This document shows, in pieces, positions 1 through 7,162 of a DNA stretch of 17,505 nucleotides. Position 1 is the stretch's first letter. The number at the start of each line of letters is the position of its first letter. The position numbers and the translations under genes are program-made. The notes under the pieces are model-generated. The model worked only from the letters and a program-made list of their open reading frames with translations, was not told the DNA's origin and did no database searches. The stretch comes from an uncultured Eubacterium sp. (GTDB taxonomy: Bacteria > Bacillota > Clostridia > Oscillospirales > Acutalibacteraceae): contig CAJOER010000065.1 of assembly GCA_905233805.1 (NCBI GenBank), positions 1 through 17,505 of the forward strand, in the 5' to 3' direction.

Positions 1-27
1 AAAAGAGTGCAAAAAAAGATAAATGAA

Positions 28-49
28 AGCCCCGGCGTGAGCCGAGGCT
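28..49 (-). terminator. Intrinsic terminator of the truncated gene at 57-302
   Basis: A 9-base stem (28-36 with 41-49) closes a 4-base loop and has one G-U wobble when read on the minus strand. It is followed on that strand by a T-rich stretch covering about 10-26. It sits 8 bases past the stop codon of the minus-strand remnant, so it was probably that gene's terminator. Confidence 0.6.
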
Positions 50-56
50 TCTTCTT

Positions 57-302
57 TCAGATTGTTTCAATAAATTCCCTGAATTCGGGCGTCGCTTTAA
101 ATTCGTCGGGCAGCGGATACTTTTCTTCAATCAGGTTTTTAACCCTGCTTGTTGCAATATAAGTGCTTCCGAGAGTGTGTTTGTCGAACTTCCTGCCTTC
201 AAAGAAACTCGAGTGCATAACCGTAATTCTCTCAAGAGCGTCAAACTGTTTTGCAAGCTCTGCCTCTTTTTTAAGATAAGTAAGGCCTTTTTTATGAAAC
301 TT
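57..302 (-). pseudogene. 5'-truncated remnant of an unrecognised gene
   Basis: On the minus strand an open frame of 81 codons ends at TGA (57-59). It begins directly after an in-frame TGA at 303-305 and has no plausible start with a ribosome binding site near its beginning; the first ATG is about 26 codons in. The product is charged and soluble-looking, with stretches reading KKGLTYLKKEAELAKQF and, at the C-terminus, TPEFREFIETI. Codon use matches the neighbouring real genes, and a terminator hairpin follows the stop, so I read it as the C-terminal part of a gene whose front was lost. I do not recognise the family. The cut lies close to an 18-base repeat (316-333) that recurs at 1418-1435. 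It could also be a short gene starting at the internal ATG, but no Shine-Dalgarno sequence supports that. Confidence 0.5.
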
Positions 303-315
303 TCAGGACTTCTAT

Positions 316-333
316 AAATTCTGATTTGTGGAG
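316..333. repeat. 18-base interspersed repeat, copy 1
   Basis: This stretch (core TTCTGATTTGT) recurs at 1418-1435 in the same orientation with one mismatch. Copy 1 lacks the left inverted-repeat arm seen at copy 2. It sits immediately next to the point where the gene at 57-302 loses its reading frame. The two copies bracket the secreted-protein gene and its control region. Confidence 0.55.
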
Positions 334-343
334 ATGATTAACA

Positions 344-373
344 GAAAAAAAGCCCTGTCAAAACGACAGGACT
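344..373 (-). terminator. Intrinsic terminator of the secreted-protein gene
   Basis: The arms 351-359 and 365-373 pair around a short A-rich loop with one wobble. On the minus strand the hairpin is followed by seven T residues (344-350). It lies 40 bases past the stop of the gene at 412-1167. Confidence 0.8.
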
Positions 374-411
374 TTATTATTTGAAAAAAAGTGAAGATTT
401 CTGTGTTAAAA

Positions 412-1167
412 CTATGCGTTTTCTGCTTCTTTGTTTTTTCTCTTTGCAATTACAGTCATTCCGAGTGCAGTAACAGCTACGCCTAAAAGAAATCCGCAGC
501 CGGCAAAGAGCATTCCCGTACCGCCCGAGAAGGTTGAACCGCTTACGGAAGCGGTACCGTTCAGATTCGGGAAGCCGTCAAAACTACCACTTTCAATAAA
601 AACGTTCGACTTAACTTCCGCAAACAAATCAGTTCCGTTGGGACATTCCATTTCCTTAAATGATATTTCGGTAGGATTGTCAGAGTCATTAGTAAATGTA
701 TTCTTTATATCCTCTTCAGCCCAATCCTCGCCAAGTTGTATATACATCGGAACTGAATTTACAAAGCCGCTTTCCTCTGTTCCTTCAGGATTAACAATGC
801 CATACAGAAATAAACGCTGTGTGATGTTTTGCTGCTTTAGCGTATCGTCAAGCGCATCAAAGTAATAATGATATATATCCGCATCATTTTCAGCATCCAG
901 CCATTTCACCCAGAAAATCGTGCCTGGTTCAATAAGCCCCTGTGAATTATCAATACCGTACCATGCAGATGTTCCGTCGGATTCTTCCTTAAGCCAGGTA
1001 ATGCCGTTATCCTGTACTACTGCGCTTGTTCTGCCGTTGTCGGCAACATAATAGGTAACGCCGTTTTGAGTAATGGGAGTAACCTTTGCGAAAGCCGTGA
1101 GCGGTAAGGCGGTAAGCACCGATAAAACTAAAATGATTGATAATATAACTGAAAATGTTTTTTTCAT
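412..1167 (-). CDS. Secreted protein anchored by a C-terminal membrane helix
   Basis: This 251-residue protein has a Sec signal peptide at about residues 1-27 (MKKTFS start, hydrophobic core, AFA cleavage site). An acidic extracellular region follows, rich in aromatic residues and Asn/Asp (about 28-205), then a Ser/Gly-rich linker (about 205-218). A single hydrophobic helix (about 218-240) precedes a basic KRKNK tail. The topology is therefore type I: the domain lies outside and the tail inside. There is no LPXTG sortase motif. The ribosome binding site GAAAGGAC lies just upstream of the ATG, and a terminator follows the stop, so it is a monocistronic gene. The function is unknown and I recognise no enzymatic motif. 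The long control region at 1336-1401 suggests tight, conditional expression. The two copies of an 18-base repeat around it (316-333 and 1418-1435) suggest it may have arrived as a module. Confidence 0.85.
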   Translation of the reverse strand: MKKTFSVILSIILVLSVLTALPLTAFAKVTPITQNGVTYYVADNGRTSAVVQDNGITWLKEESDGTSAWYGIDNSQGLIEPGTIFWVKWLDAENDADIYHYYFDALDDTLKQQNITQRLFLYGIVNPEGTEESGFVNSVPMYIQLGEDWAEEDIKNTFTNDSDNPTEISFKEMECPNGTDLFAEVKSNVFIESGSFDGFPNLNGTASVSGSTFSGGTGMLFAGCGFLLGVAVTALGMTVIAKRKNKEAENA

Positions 1168-1335
1168 ATTTTGTCCTTTCTGTCTTTGCCGTTTGAAAAA
1201 TGATTTCCTTTTGATTATAAATTGTTGTGATATAATAAGTGTAACATATCTTTCAACATATTTCCAACAAATCGTTGAATATAATTTGAAAAATATTTGA
1301 TGGTTTTACATAATACCACACGGTAAACCGATTGT

Positions 1336-1401
1336 CATTAACCGAATCGGTTAATGATTGTATATTATTATAACACCTGCAGTGTGACAAAAAGGTGACA
1401 A
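1336..1401 (-). promoter_or_regulatory. Promoter with direct-repeat activator site and palindromic operator
   Basis: Read on the minus strand, an extended -10 element TGTTATAAT occupies 1375-1367, giving a start near 1360. In the -35 region two GTGACAA repeats (1384-1390 and 1395-1401, plus-strand reading) lie exactly 11 bases apart, the spacing typical of OmpR-family tandem sites. Just downstream of the start, 1336-1356 is a perfect dyad with 10-base arms (CATTAACCGA and TCGGTTAATG) around one base, well placed for a repressor to block elongation. The mRNA leader would be about 190 bases. A weaker TTGAAA/TATATC-like promoter nearer the gene (around 1215-1250) cannot be excluded. Confidence 0.55.
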
Positions 1402-1414
1402 GATTATTTAATAA

Positions 1415-1435
1415 GACAAATTCTGATTTGTCGAG
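1415..1435. repeat. 18-base interspersed repeat, copy 2, with inverted repeat
   Basis: The segment 1418-1435 matches 316-333 at 17 of 18 positions. Here the core also forms a perfect inverted repeat: GACAAAT (1415-1421), a 4-base spacer, and ATTTGTC (1426-1432). Short palindromes of this kind can be element ends, operators or hairpins; the sequence alone does not say which. Confidence 0.5.
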
Positions 1436-1541
1436 TTATTTTACAATGATAATAGCGCAAAATTCCGGCAAAATATTGTTGCAACTATGTTGCAATTCAA
1501 CGAATCTGAGGCAATCTCAAGTGTTCTCAAATAAAAAACAG

Positions 1542-1582
1542 AAATCCCTCAAAGCCACTGTTTAAGCGGTTTTGGGGGATTT
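1542..1582. other. Long imperfect hairpin in the gene-free stretch
   Basis: The 15-base arms 1542-1556 and 1568-1582 pair fully on the plus strand, counting two G-U pairs, around an 11-base loop. On the minus strand the two wobbles become mismatches, but a T-run (about 1533-1539) follows, so it could act as a back-up terminator for read-through from the tRNA side. The rest of 1168-1772 holds no open frame with a ribosome binding site. It contains the control region, the repeats, this hairpin and the tRNA-tail duplication described separately. Confidence 0.5.
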
Positions 1583-1618
1583 TGGCATAAGTTAAGGACG
1601 GGTTGGAAAACCAGTCCC

Positions 1619-1640
1619 GTTGGTCGAGGTGACTGGATTT
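1619..1640 (-). repeat. Duplicate of the tRNA-Pro 3' end (att-like direct repeat)
   Basis: These 22 bases are identical to 1771-1792, which hold the 3' end of tRNA-Pro (T-arm 3' half, acceptor strand, CCA) plus two flanking bases. Duplication of a tRNA 3' end in direct orientation is the usual mark of integrase-mediated insertion at a tRNA gene. No integrase gene is in the window. Past the repeat, the minus strand also resembles the tRNA terminator arm (ACGGG..GGTTTTCC, at 1598-1620 against 1739-1755), so tail and terminator may have been duplicated together. Confidence 0.6.
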
Positions 1641-1728
1641 TCTTCTCAGCTATCGAAAGCTCCACCGGAGCTTTCTCCCAATCGCGGCACTTTCTGCGCC
1701 GCTCTTGGAGTTCGTTTCAAATCCAGTC
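1631..1728 (-). other. Candidate structured RNA or small palindromic element behind tRNA-Pro
   Basis: The outer arms GACTGGATTT (1631-1640) and AAATCCAGTC (1719-1728) are perfect complements. Inside are two further hairpins. One is a perfect 9-base stem with a 3-base loop (1655-1663 with 1667-1675); the other is a 5-base GC stem (1684-1688 with 1698-1702). Together they draw as a three-way junction. The outer arms derive from the tRNA-Pro T-arm, one of them inverted (1715-1728 resembles the T-arm on the opposite strand). It could be a structured RNA co-transcribed with the tRNA, a small mobile palindrome, or folded debris of an integration site. No protein frame here is credible. Confidence 0.35.
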
Positions 1729-1741
1729 TTTTAGCAACAGG

Positions 1742-1767
1742 AAAACCGACCCGTTTGGGTCGGTTTT
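1742..1767 (-). terminator. Intrinsic terminator of tRNA-Pro
   Basis: A perfect 11-base stem (1742-1752 with 1757-1767) with a 4-base loop. It is AT-tailed in both directions, so it ends in a run of T on either strand. It begins 6 bases past the CCA of the tRNA on the minus strand. Confidence 0.8.
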
Positions 1768-1772
1768 TCTGT

Positions 1773-1849
1773 TGGTCGAGGTGACTGGATTTGAACCAGC
1801 GGCCCCTACGTCCCGAACGTAGTGCTCTACCAAACTGAGCCACACCTCG
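1773..1849 (-). tRNA. tRNA-Pro (anticodon CGG)
   Basis: The 77-base minus-strand gene folds as a full cloverleaf. The acceptor stem is CGAGGTG with CACCTCG, with discriminator A and encoded CCA (1773-1775). The D arm is GCTC with GAGC. The anticodon stem CTACG with CGTAG encloses the loop TTCGGGA, which places CGG at positions 34-36 for the proline codon CCG. The T arm has the loop TTCAAAT. It has its own promoter and terminator, and its 3' end is duplicated at 1619-1640. Confidence 0.95.
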
Positions 1850-1876
1850 ATATATTCTTTTCTTTTGCGCTTTACC

Positions 1877-1905
1877 ATTATTGCACAAAAAGGCTCCGAG
1901 GTCAA
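1877..1905 (-). promoter_or_regulatory. Sigma-A promoter of tRNA-Pro
   Basis: On the minus strand TTGACC (1905-1900) is separated by 17 bases from AATAAT (1882-1877). Transcription would start about 20 bases ahead of the mature 5' end of the tRNA, as is usual for a processed precursor. Confidence 0.7.
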
Positions 1906-1955
1906 GAAAAAATTTTGAAATCCGTATAAAAATATAACTTTTTTATTATTTAATA

Positions 1956-1986
1956 TTGAATAATAGTTTATTTTATGCGATAATAT
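1956..1986 (+). promoter_or_regulatory. Possible promoter of the gltX operon
   Basis: TTGAAT (1956-1961) and TAATAT (1981-1986) lie 19 bases apart, longer than ideal, in a very AT-rich stretch. The leader to the gltX start would be about 40 bases. No T-box or riboswitch-like structure fits into this short leader. Confidence 0.3.
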
Positions 1987-2033
1987 TATGACTAATTTTG
2001 TAAATTGATAAAAGTTTCTTAAAGGAGTTCTTT

Positions 2034-3692
2034 ATGGATTATAATAAACTTGCGGAAATTCTTTTCTCCGGGATTGATAAAACGCCCGAATATTATGAGG
2101 AAAAATTCCCTCCCCGTGAGCTTAAAGAGGGCGCGCGCGTTACGCGTTTTTCGCCGAGTCCGACGGGCTTTCTTCACTTCGGTAACCTCTTCACCTGCCT
2201 TGTTTCGTATAAGACCGCTAAGGATACCGACGGCGTATTTTACGTCCGCGTTGAGGATACCGACCAGAAGCGCAAGGTTGAGGGCGCAATCGAGGTAATG
2301 CTCAAAGGGCTTTCCGTTTACGGAATAGTACCCGACGAGGGCGTTATCGCCGAGGGCGAGGAAATCGGCAGCTACGGCCCGTATTACCAGACCGCCCGCA
2401 AGGATATATACCAGGCATACGCAAAGTCTCTTGTAAAACAGGGGCTTGCTTACCCCTGCTTTATGACGGCTGAGGAGCTTGACGAAATAAGGGCCTCCCA
2501 GGAAAACGAGAGCATTAAGGGCATATGGGGAAAATACGCAAAGCACCGCGATTTATCCCTTGAAGAAATTGAAAAGAGAATTGAAAACGGCGAGCAGTGG
2601 ACGCTACGCCTTAAATCCCCGGGAACTCTTGAGGGAAAATGCCGCTTCGACGACCTTATCAGGGGCAAGATTGAAATGCCCGAAAACGTTCAGGACGTCG
2701 TTCTTCTTAAATCCGACGGAATCCCGACCTACCACTTCGCCCACGCGATTGACGACCATCTTATGAGAACAACCCACGTTATGAGGGGCGACGAATGGAT
2801 AGCAAGCATTCCCATTCATTTACAGCTTTTCCGTGTGCTCGGCTTTAAACCGCCGAAGTACGCCCACGTTGCTCCGATTATGAAGGAGGAAAACGGAGGA
2901 AAGCGCAAGCTTTCAAAGCGTAAGGACCCCGAGGCGAAGGTTACCTACTACGCTGAGCAGGGCTTCCCGAAGGAGAGCGTAACCGAATATATTATGACTC
3001 TTGCCAACTCTAATTTTGAGGACTGGCGCAGGATGAACCCCGACGAGAGCATAGACAAATTCCCGATTAACATTAAAAAAATGAGCGTATCAGGCGCGCT
3101 TTTCGATATGGTAAAGCTTACCGACGTGAGCAAAAACGTTATATGCAAAATGCCGGCGGAAAAGGTGTTTGAACTCTCTTACGAGTGGGCGAAGGAATAT
3201 AACGAAGACCTTGCCGCGCTCTATGAAAAAGACACCGCGCGCGCAACGGCTATTCTCAATATTGACAGAGAGAATAAAAAGCCGCGTAAGGATATTGCAA
3301 AGTGGAGCGATATTCCCGATTACATCAGCTATATGTATGACGAAACGTTCACTCCCTGCTATGAGCTTACGGGTAACGCAACCCCCGCGCTTGCCGTTAA
3401 GGTACTTGAAAAGTATAAAGACGTCGTAAATCTTGACGACGATAAGGACACCTGGTTTTCAAGGATTAAAGATATGTGCGAAGAGGTCGGCTGTACTCCC
3501 AACGTAAAGGAATACAAGCAGAATCCCGACGCCTTCGACGGCCACGTCGGCGACGTTTCAACGGTAATAAGGGTTGCCCTCACGGGAAGAACGAACACCC
3601 CCGACCTTTATTCGATAACCGCACTGCTCGGAAAAGACACGGTAATAAGCCGTCTTGACGCTGCGCTGAAATACTACAAGGAGGAAAAATAA
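2034..3692 (+). CDS. gltX: Glutamate--tRNA ligase
   Basis: This 552-residue cytoplasmic class I synthetase charges tRNA-Glu with glutamate using ATP. The first class I signature is SPSPTGFLHFGN, with HFGN at 48-51 in place of HIGH. The second is KLSKR at residues 292-296 (KMSKS loop). VRVEDTD at about 71-77 is the glutamate-binding region of the family. The helical anticodon-binding C-terminal region fills about 330-552. The length exceeds the roughly 480 residues of the classic bacterial enzyme but looks complete. AAAGGAG lies 5 bases before the ATG. The stop TAA shares its last A with the glnS ATG, so the two are translationally coupled. It heads a five-gene operon. Whether it is strictly Glu-specific or also charges tRNA-Gln cannot be read here; a dedicated GlnRS next door suggests it is discriminating. 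Confidence 0.95.
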   Translation: MDYNKLAEILFSGIDKTPEYYEEKFPPRELKEGARVTRFSPSPTGFLHFGNLFTCLVSYKTAKDTDGVFYVRVEDTDQKRKVEGAIEVMLKGLSVYGIVPDEGVIAEGEEIGSYGPYYQTARKDIYQAYAKSLVKQGLAYPCFMTAEELDEIRASQENESIKGIWGKYAKHRDLSLEEIEKRIENGEQWTLRLKSPGTLEGKCRFDDLIRGKIEMPENVQDVVLLKSDGIPTYHFAHAIDDHLMRTTHVMRGDEWIASIPIHLQLFRVLGFKPPKYAHVAPIMKEENGGKRKLSKRKDPEAKVTYYAEQGFPKESVTEYIMTLANSNFEDWRRMNPDESIDKFPINIKKMSVSGALFDMVKLTDVSKNVICKMPAEKVFELSYEWAKEYNEDLAALYEKDTARATAILNIDRENKKPRKDIAKWSDIPDYISYMYDETFTPCYELTGNATPALAVKVLEKYKDVVNLDDDKDTWFSRIKDMCEEVGCTPNVKEYKQNPDAFDGHVGDVSTVIRVALTGRTNTPDLYSITALLGKDTVISRLDAALKYYKEEK

Positions 3693-5371
3693 TGGCTATT
3701 GACGAGATTAAAAACGAAGAAATCGCCTCTAACTTTATCCATGATTTTATCGACGAGGATTTAAAAGAGGGCGTGTATTCGCGCGTTCAGACCCGTTTTC
3801 CTCCCGAGCCGAACGGCTATCTTCATATCGGCCACGCAAAGGCGATATGCATTAACTTCGGCGTAAAGAATAAGTATAACGGAATCTGTAACCTCCGTTT
3901 CGACGATACGAACCCGACTAAGGAGGACACCGAATACGTTGACGCCATTGAAGAGGATATCAAATGGCTCGGCTTTGACTATGACAACGTATATTTTGCG
4001 AGCGATTATTTCGACTTTCTCTACGAATGCGCGATTAAGCTCATAAAAAAGGGTAAGGCGTACGTCTGCGAGCTGACTCCCGAGGAGATGAAGGAATACC
4101 GCGGAACGCTTACCGAACCCGGCAAAAATTCCCCCTACCGCGACAGAAGCGTTGAGGAAAACCTCGACCTTTTCGAGCGTATGGCTAAGGGCGAATTTGA
4201 GGCAGGCTCAAAAACCCTGCGTGCAAAAATAGATATGGCGTCGCCGAACCTCAATATGCGCGACCCGATTATATACAGAATTATGTACGCAACTCATCAC
4301 AGAACGGGCGACAAGTGGTGCATTTATCCTATGTACGACTTTGCTCACCCGCTTTCCGACGCGTGCGAAAAGGTTACCCACTCGCTCTGCTCGCTTGAGT
4401 TTGAAAATCACAGACCTATCTATAACTGGTTTGTAAACGAGTGTATCGACGGCGAAAAGCCGCGCCAGATTGAGTTTGCGCGTCTTAATTTAAACTATAC
4501 CCTTACGTCAAAAAGAAAGTGCCTGAAACTCGTTCAGGACGGCATTGTTGACGGCTGGAACGACCCGAGAATGGCTACTATCAGCGGTATGCGCCGCAGG
4601 GGTTACCCAGCCGAGGCTATCCGCGAATTCTGCGACAAAATCGGCGTTTCAAAGGCGTATTCGGTAGTTGATTTCGCCCTGCTTGAAAGCTGCGTGCGCG
4701 ATAATCTCAATCAGAACGCGCCGAGGGCTATGGCGGTAATCGACCCGATTAAACTCATAATTGACAACTATCCCGAGGATAAAGTCGAAGAGCTTGAAGT
4801 TGAATACCACCCCGACCATGAGGAATACGGAAAGCGTACCGTTCCCTTCGGAAAAGAGCTTTATATCGAGCGCGGCGACTTTATGATTGAACCGATTAAA
4901 AAATACCGCCGCCTTTACGTCGGCAACGAGGTAAGGCTTTACAAGGCATACTTTGTAACCTGCACGGGCTACGACCTTGATGAAAACGGCGAGGTTACCG
5001 CGGTTCACTGCACCTACGACCCCGAAACCTTCGGCGGCGACGCACCCGACGGACGCAAGGTAAGAGGTACAATTCACTGGGTATATTCAAAGGACTGCGG
5101 CAAGGCAGAGGTAAGGCTCTACGACCGCCTTTTCGACGTTCCCAACCCGAGCGACGAGGAGGGCGTAAGCTCATTTGAGGATAACCTCAACCCCGACTCC
5201 CTTATAGTTAAAGACGCCTATATTGAAAAGGCGCTGAAGAACACTAAGGCGGGTGACCGCTTCCAGTTTATGAGAACGGGATATTTCTGCACGGATACAG
5301 ATACAGGCGCGGAAAAAATTGTATTTAACAGAACGGTTGCGTTAAGAGACAGTTTTAATAAGAAGAAGTAA
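3692..5371 (+). CDS. glnS: Glutamine--tRNA ligase
   Basis: This 559-residue class I synthetase forms Gln-tRNA(Gln) directly. The catalytic domain carries PPEPNGYLHIGHAK, with HIGH at 45-48, and the GlnRS-typical RFDDTNP at 69-75. The KMSKS loop is LTSKRK at 271-276 (VMSKRK in the well-studied enzyme). The two beta-barrel anticodon-binding domains occupy about 340-555, with the family-typical RGTIHWV near residue 460. The length matches bacterial GlnRS. The ATG overlaps the gltX stop by one base, and the Shine-Dalgarno AAGGAGG lies within the last gltX codons. Many Gram-positive bacteria make Gln-tRNA only through the amidotransferase GatCAB, so a direct GlnRS is a notable trait of this lineage. 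The gene is intact. Confidence 0.96.
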   Translation: MAIDEIKNEEIASNFIHDFIDEDLKEGVYSRVQTRFPPEPNGYLHIGHAKAICINFGVKNKYNGICNLRFDDTNPTKEDTEYVDAIEEDIKWLGFDYDNVYFASDYFDFLYECAIKLIKKGKAYVCELTPEEMKEYRGTLTEPGKNSPYRDRSVEENLDLFERMAKGEFEAGSKTLRAKIDMASPNLNMRDPIIYRIMYATHHRTGDKWCIYPMYDFAHPLSDACEKVTHSLCSLEFENHRPIYNWFVNECIDGEKPRQIEFARLNLNYTLTSKRKCLKLVQDGIVDGWNDPRMATISGMRRRGYPAEAIREFCDKIGVSKAYSVVDFALLESCVRDNLNQNAPRAMAVIDPIKLIIDNYPEDKVEELEVEYHPDHEEYGKRTVPFGKELYIERGDFMIEPIKKYRRLYVGNEVRLYKAYFVTCTGYDLDENGEVTAVHCTYDPETFGGDAPDGRKVRGTIHWVYSKDCGKAEVRLYDRLFDVPNPSDEEGVSSFEDNLNPDSLIVKDAYIEKALKNTKAGDRFQFMRTGYFCTDTDTGAEKIVFNRTVALRDSFNKKK

Positions 5372-5375
5372 TACT

Positions 5376-7161
5376 ATGGCACAGAGAACGGATATAAGAA
5401 ATATTGCGATTATCGCGCACGTTGACCACGGAAAGACCACTCTCGTTGACGAGATGCTCCACCAGAGCGGAATTTTCCGTGAAAACGAGGTCGTTCAGGA
5501 AAGGGTTATGGACTCAAACGACCTGGAAAAAGAGCGCGGAATTACAATACTTTCAAAAAACACTGCAATTCACTATAACGACACAAAAATAAATATCGTC
5601 GATACACCCGGCCACGCCGATTTCGGCGGCGAAGTTGAGCGTATTTTAACTATGGTTGACGGCGTTCTTCTGCTCGTTGATGCGTTTGAGGGCTGTATGC
5701 CCCAGACGAGGTTCGTGCTTAAAAAGGCGCTCGGCCTTAAAAAGACTCCCCTCGTAGTGGTTAATAAAATTGACCGCGACGGCGCAAGGCCGGACGAGGT
5801 GGTCGACGAGGTTCTCGATTTATTTATCGAACTCGGCGCCGACGACGACCAGATTGACTTCCCCGTAGTTTACGCTTCGGCAAGGGGCGGTTATTCAAGC
5901 TTTGACCCCACGGTAAACGACGGCGATACCCGAGGACGACACCGAAGGCCCCGCGCAGATTCTTTTCTCCTCGCTTGAATACGACGATTACGTAGGAAGA
6001 ATAGGCGTCGGAAGAGTCGAAAGAGGAACGATAAAAGTAAATACGCCCTACGTTCTGTGCAAGCAGGACGGCGGGCAGGAAAACATAAAATTCTCTCAGT
6101 TATATCAGTTTGAGGGACTTAAAAGAGTTGCGTGCAACGAGGCAAGCTTCGGCGACCTCGTCTGCGTTGCGGGCGTGCCCGACCTCAATATCGGCGAAAC
6201 TGCGTGCGACCCTGAGCATATTGAGGCGCTCCCCTTTGTAAAGATTGACGAGCCGACCATTTCGATGAATTTCATCGTTAACGACTCCCCCTTTGCGGGA
6301 CGCGAGGGCAAGTACGTCACCTCGAGAAACATCCGTGACCGCCTTTTCAAAGAGGTTGAAACAAACGTATCAATGCGCGTTGAGGAAACGGATTCAATGG
6401 ACACCTTCAAGGTATCGGGAAGAGGCGAGCTTCACCTTTCAATCCTTATTGAAACCATGAGGCGCGAAAACTACGAGTTCGCTGTATCACGCCCGACGGT
6501 TATTCTTAAAAAGGATGAAAAAACGGGGCAGACTCTTGAACCCGTTGAAACCGCAATTATAGAGATACCCGAGGAATACGTCGGCGTGGTTATGGAAAAA
6601 CTCTGCTCACGCAAGGGCGAAATAGTTACTATGGACACGCGTTCTACGGGTATGACTCATCTTGAAATTAAAATCCCGTCAAGAGGGCTTATCGGCTACC
6701 GCAGCGAGTTCCTTACCGACACTAACGGCAACGGAATTATGAACCAGATTTTCAGCGGCTACGAGCCGTATAAGGGCGATATTGAAACGAGGAACCGCGG
6801 TTCAATCGTAGTTCACGAAACGGGAACGACCACGGGCTACGGACTCTGGAACACTCAGGACAGGGGCAGGCTTTTCGTAGGCCCCGGCGTTGACGTTTAC
6901 GAGGGTATGATAGTCGGCGAGTGCGCAAAGGACGAGGATATAGTTTGTAACGTATGCAAGAAAAAGCACGTCACGAACACCCGTGCAAGCGGCTCGGACG
7001 AGGCATTAAAACTCGTTCCGCCGACGGTTCTTTCGCTCGAACAGAGTATGGAATTTTTAGCCGACGACGAACTCCTTGAAGTTACGCCGAAAAGCATAAG
7101 ACTCAGAAAAACAATTCTTGACAAAGCGCTCAGGCTCAAAGCCGAAAGCAGGAAAAAATAG
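5376..7161 (+). pseudogene. typA: TypA/BipA ribosome-associated GTPase, broken by an internal deletion
   Basis: TypA is a translational GTPase of the EF-G type that acts in ribosome assembly and stress responses. The first frame (5376-5978) holds the G domain: P-loop AHVDHGKT (14-21), ERGITI (53-58), DTPGH (76-80), NKID (130-133) and SARGG (168-172). It continues in frame to NDGD at residue 184 (ending 5927). From 5929 the protein continues in another frame as PEDDTEGPAQILFSSLEYDD and so on. That second frame runs uninterrupted through domain II, the FKVSGRGELHLSI region and the TypA C-terminal domain to the stop at 7159-7161. About 14 residues normally linking these parts are missing, so roughly 41-44 bases were lost near 5925-5931, shifting the frame. 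Read as is, translation gives a 200-residue G-domain fragment with an unrelated tail. It starts 4 bases after glnS and has only a weak ribosome binding site. Confidence 0.9.
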
Positions 7162-7162
7162 C

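Noticed and set aside
431..865. 144-codon plus-strand frame
   Set aside because: Antisense to the well-supported secreted-protein gene, with no ribosome binding site.
1168..1772. CRISPR array or phage-like repeats in the gene-free stretch
   Set aside because: The repeats are few, of different types and not regularly spaced with unique spacers.
1646..1905. Two minus-strand open frames of 62 and 80 codons
   Set aside because: They run through the tRNA-Pro gene and its terminator; the residues are a translation of the cloverleaf, not a protein.
1901..2033. T-box leader ahead of gltX
   Set aside because: Only about 130 bases, AT-rich, without a specifier stem or a terminator/antiterminator pair.
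2019..2546. 175-codon minus-strand frame
   Set aside because: It lies opposite gltX, has no ribosome binding site, and results from the strong codon bias of gltX.
4649..5077. 142-codon minus-strand frame
   Set aside because: Antisense shadow of glnS, whose motifs are unambiguous.
5925..5931. Programmed frameshift or intein in typA
   Set aside because: Conserved residues are missing at the junction, and there is no slippery sequence or inserted domain; a deletion explains it better.
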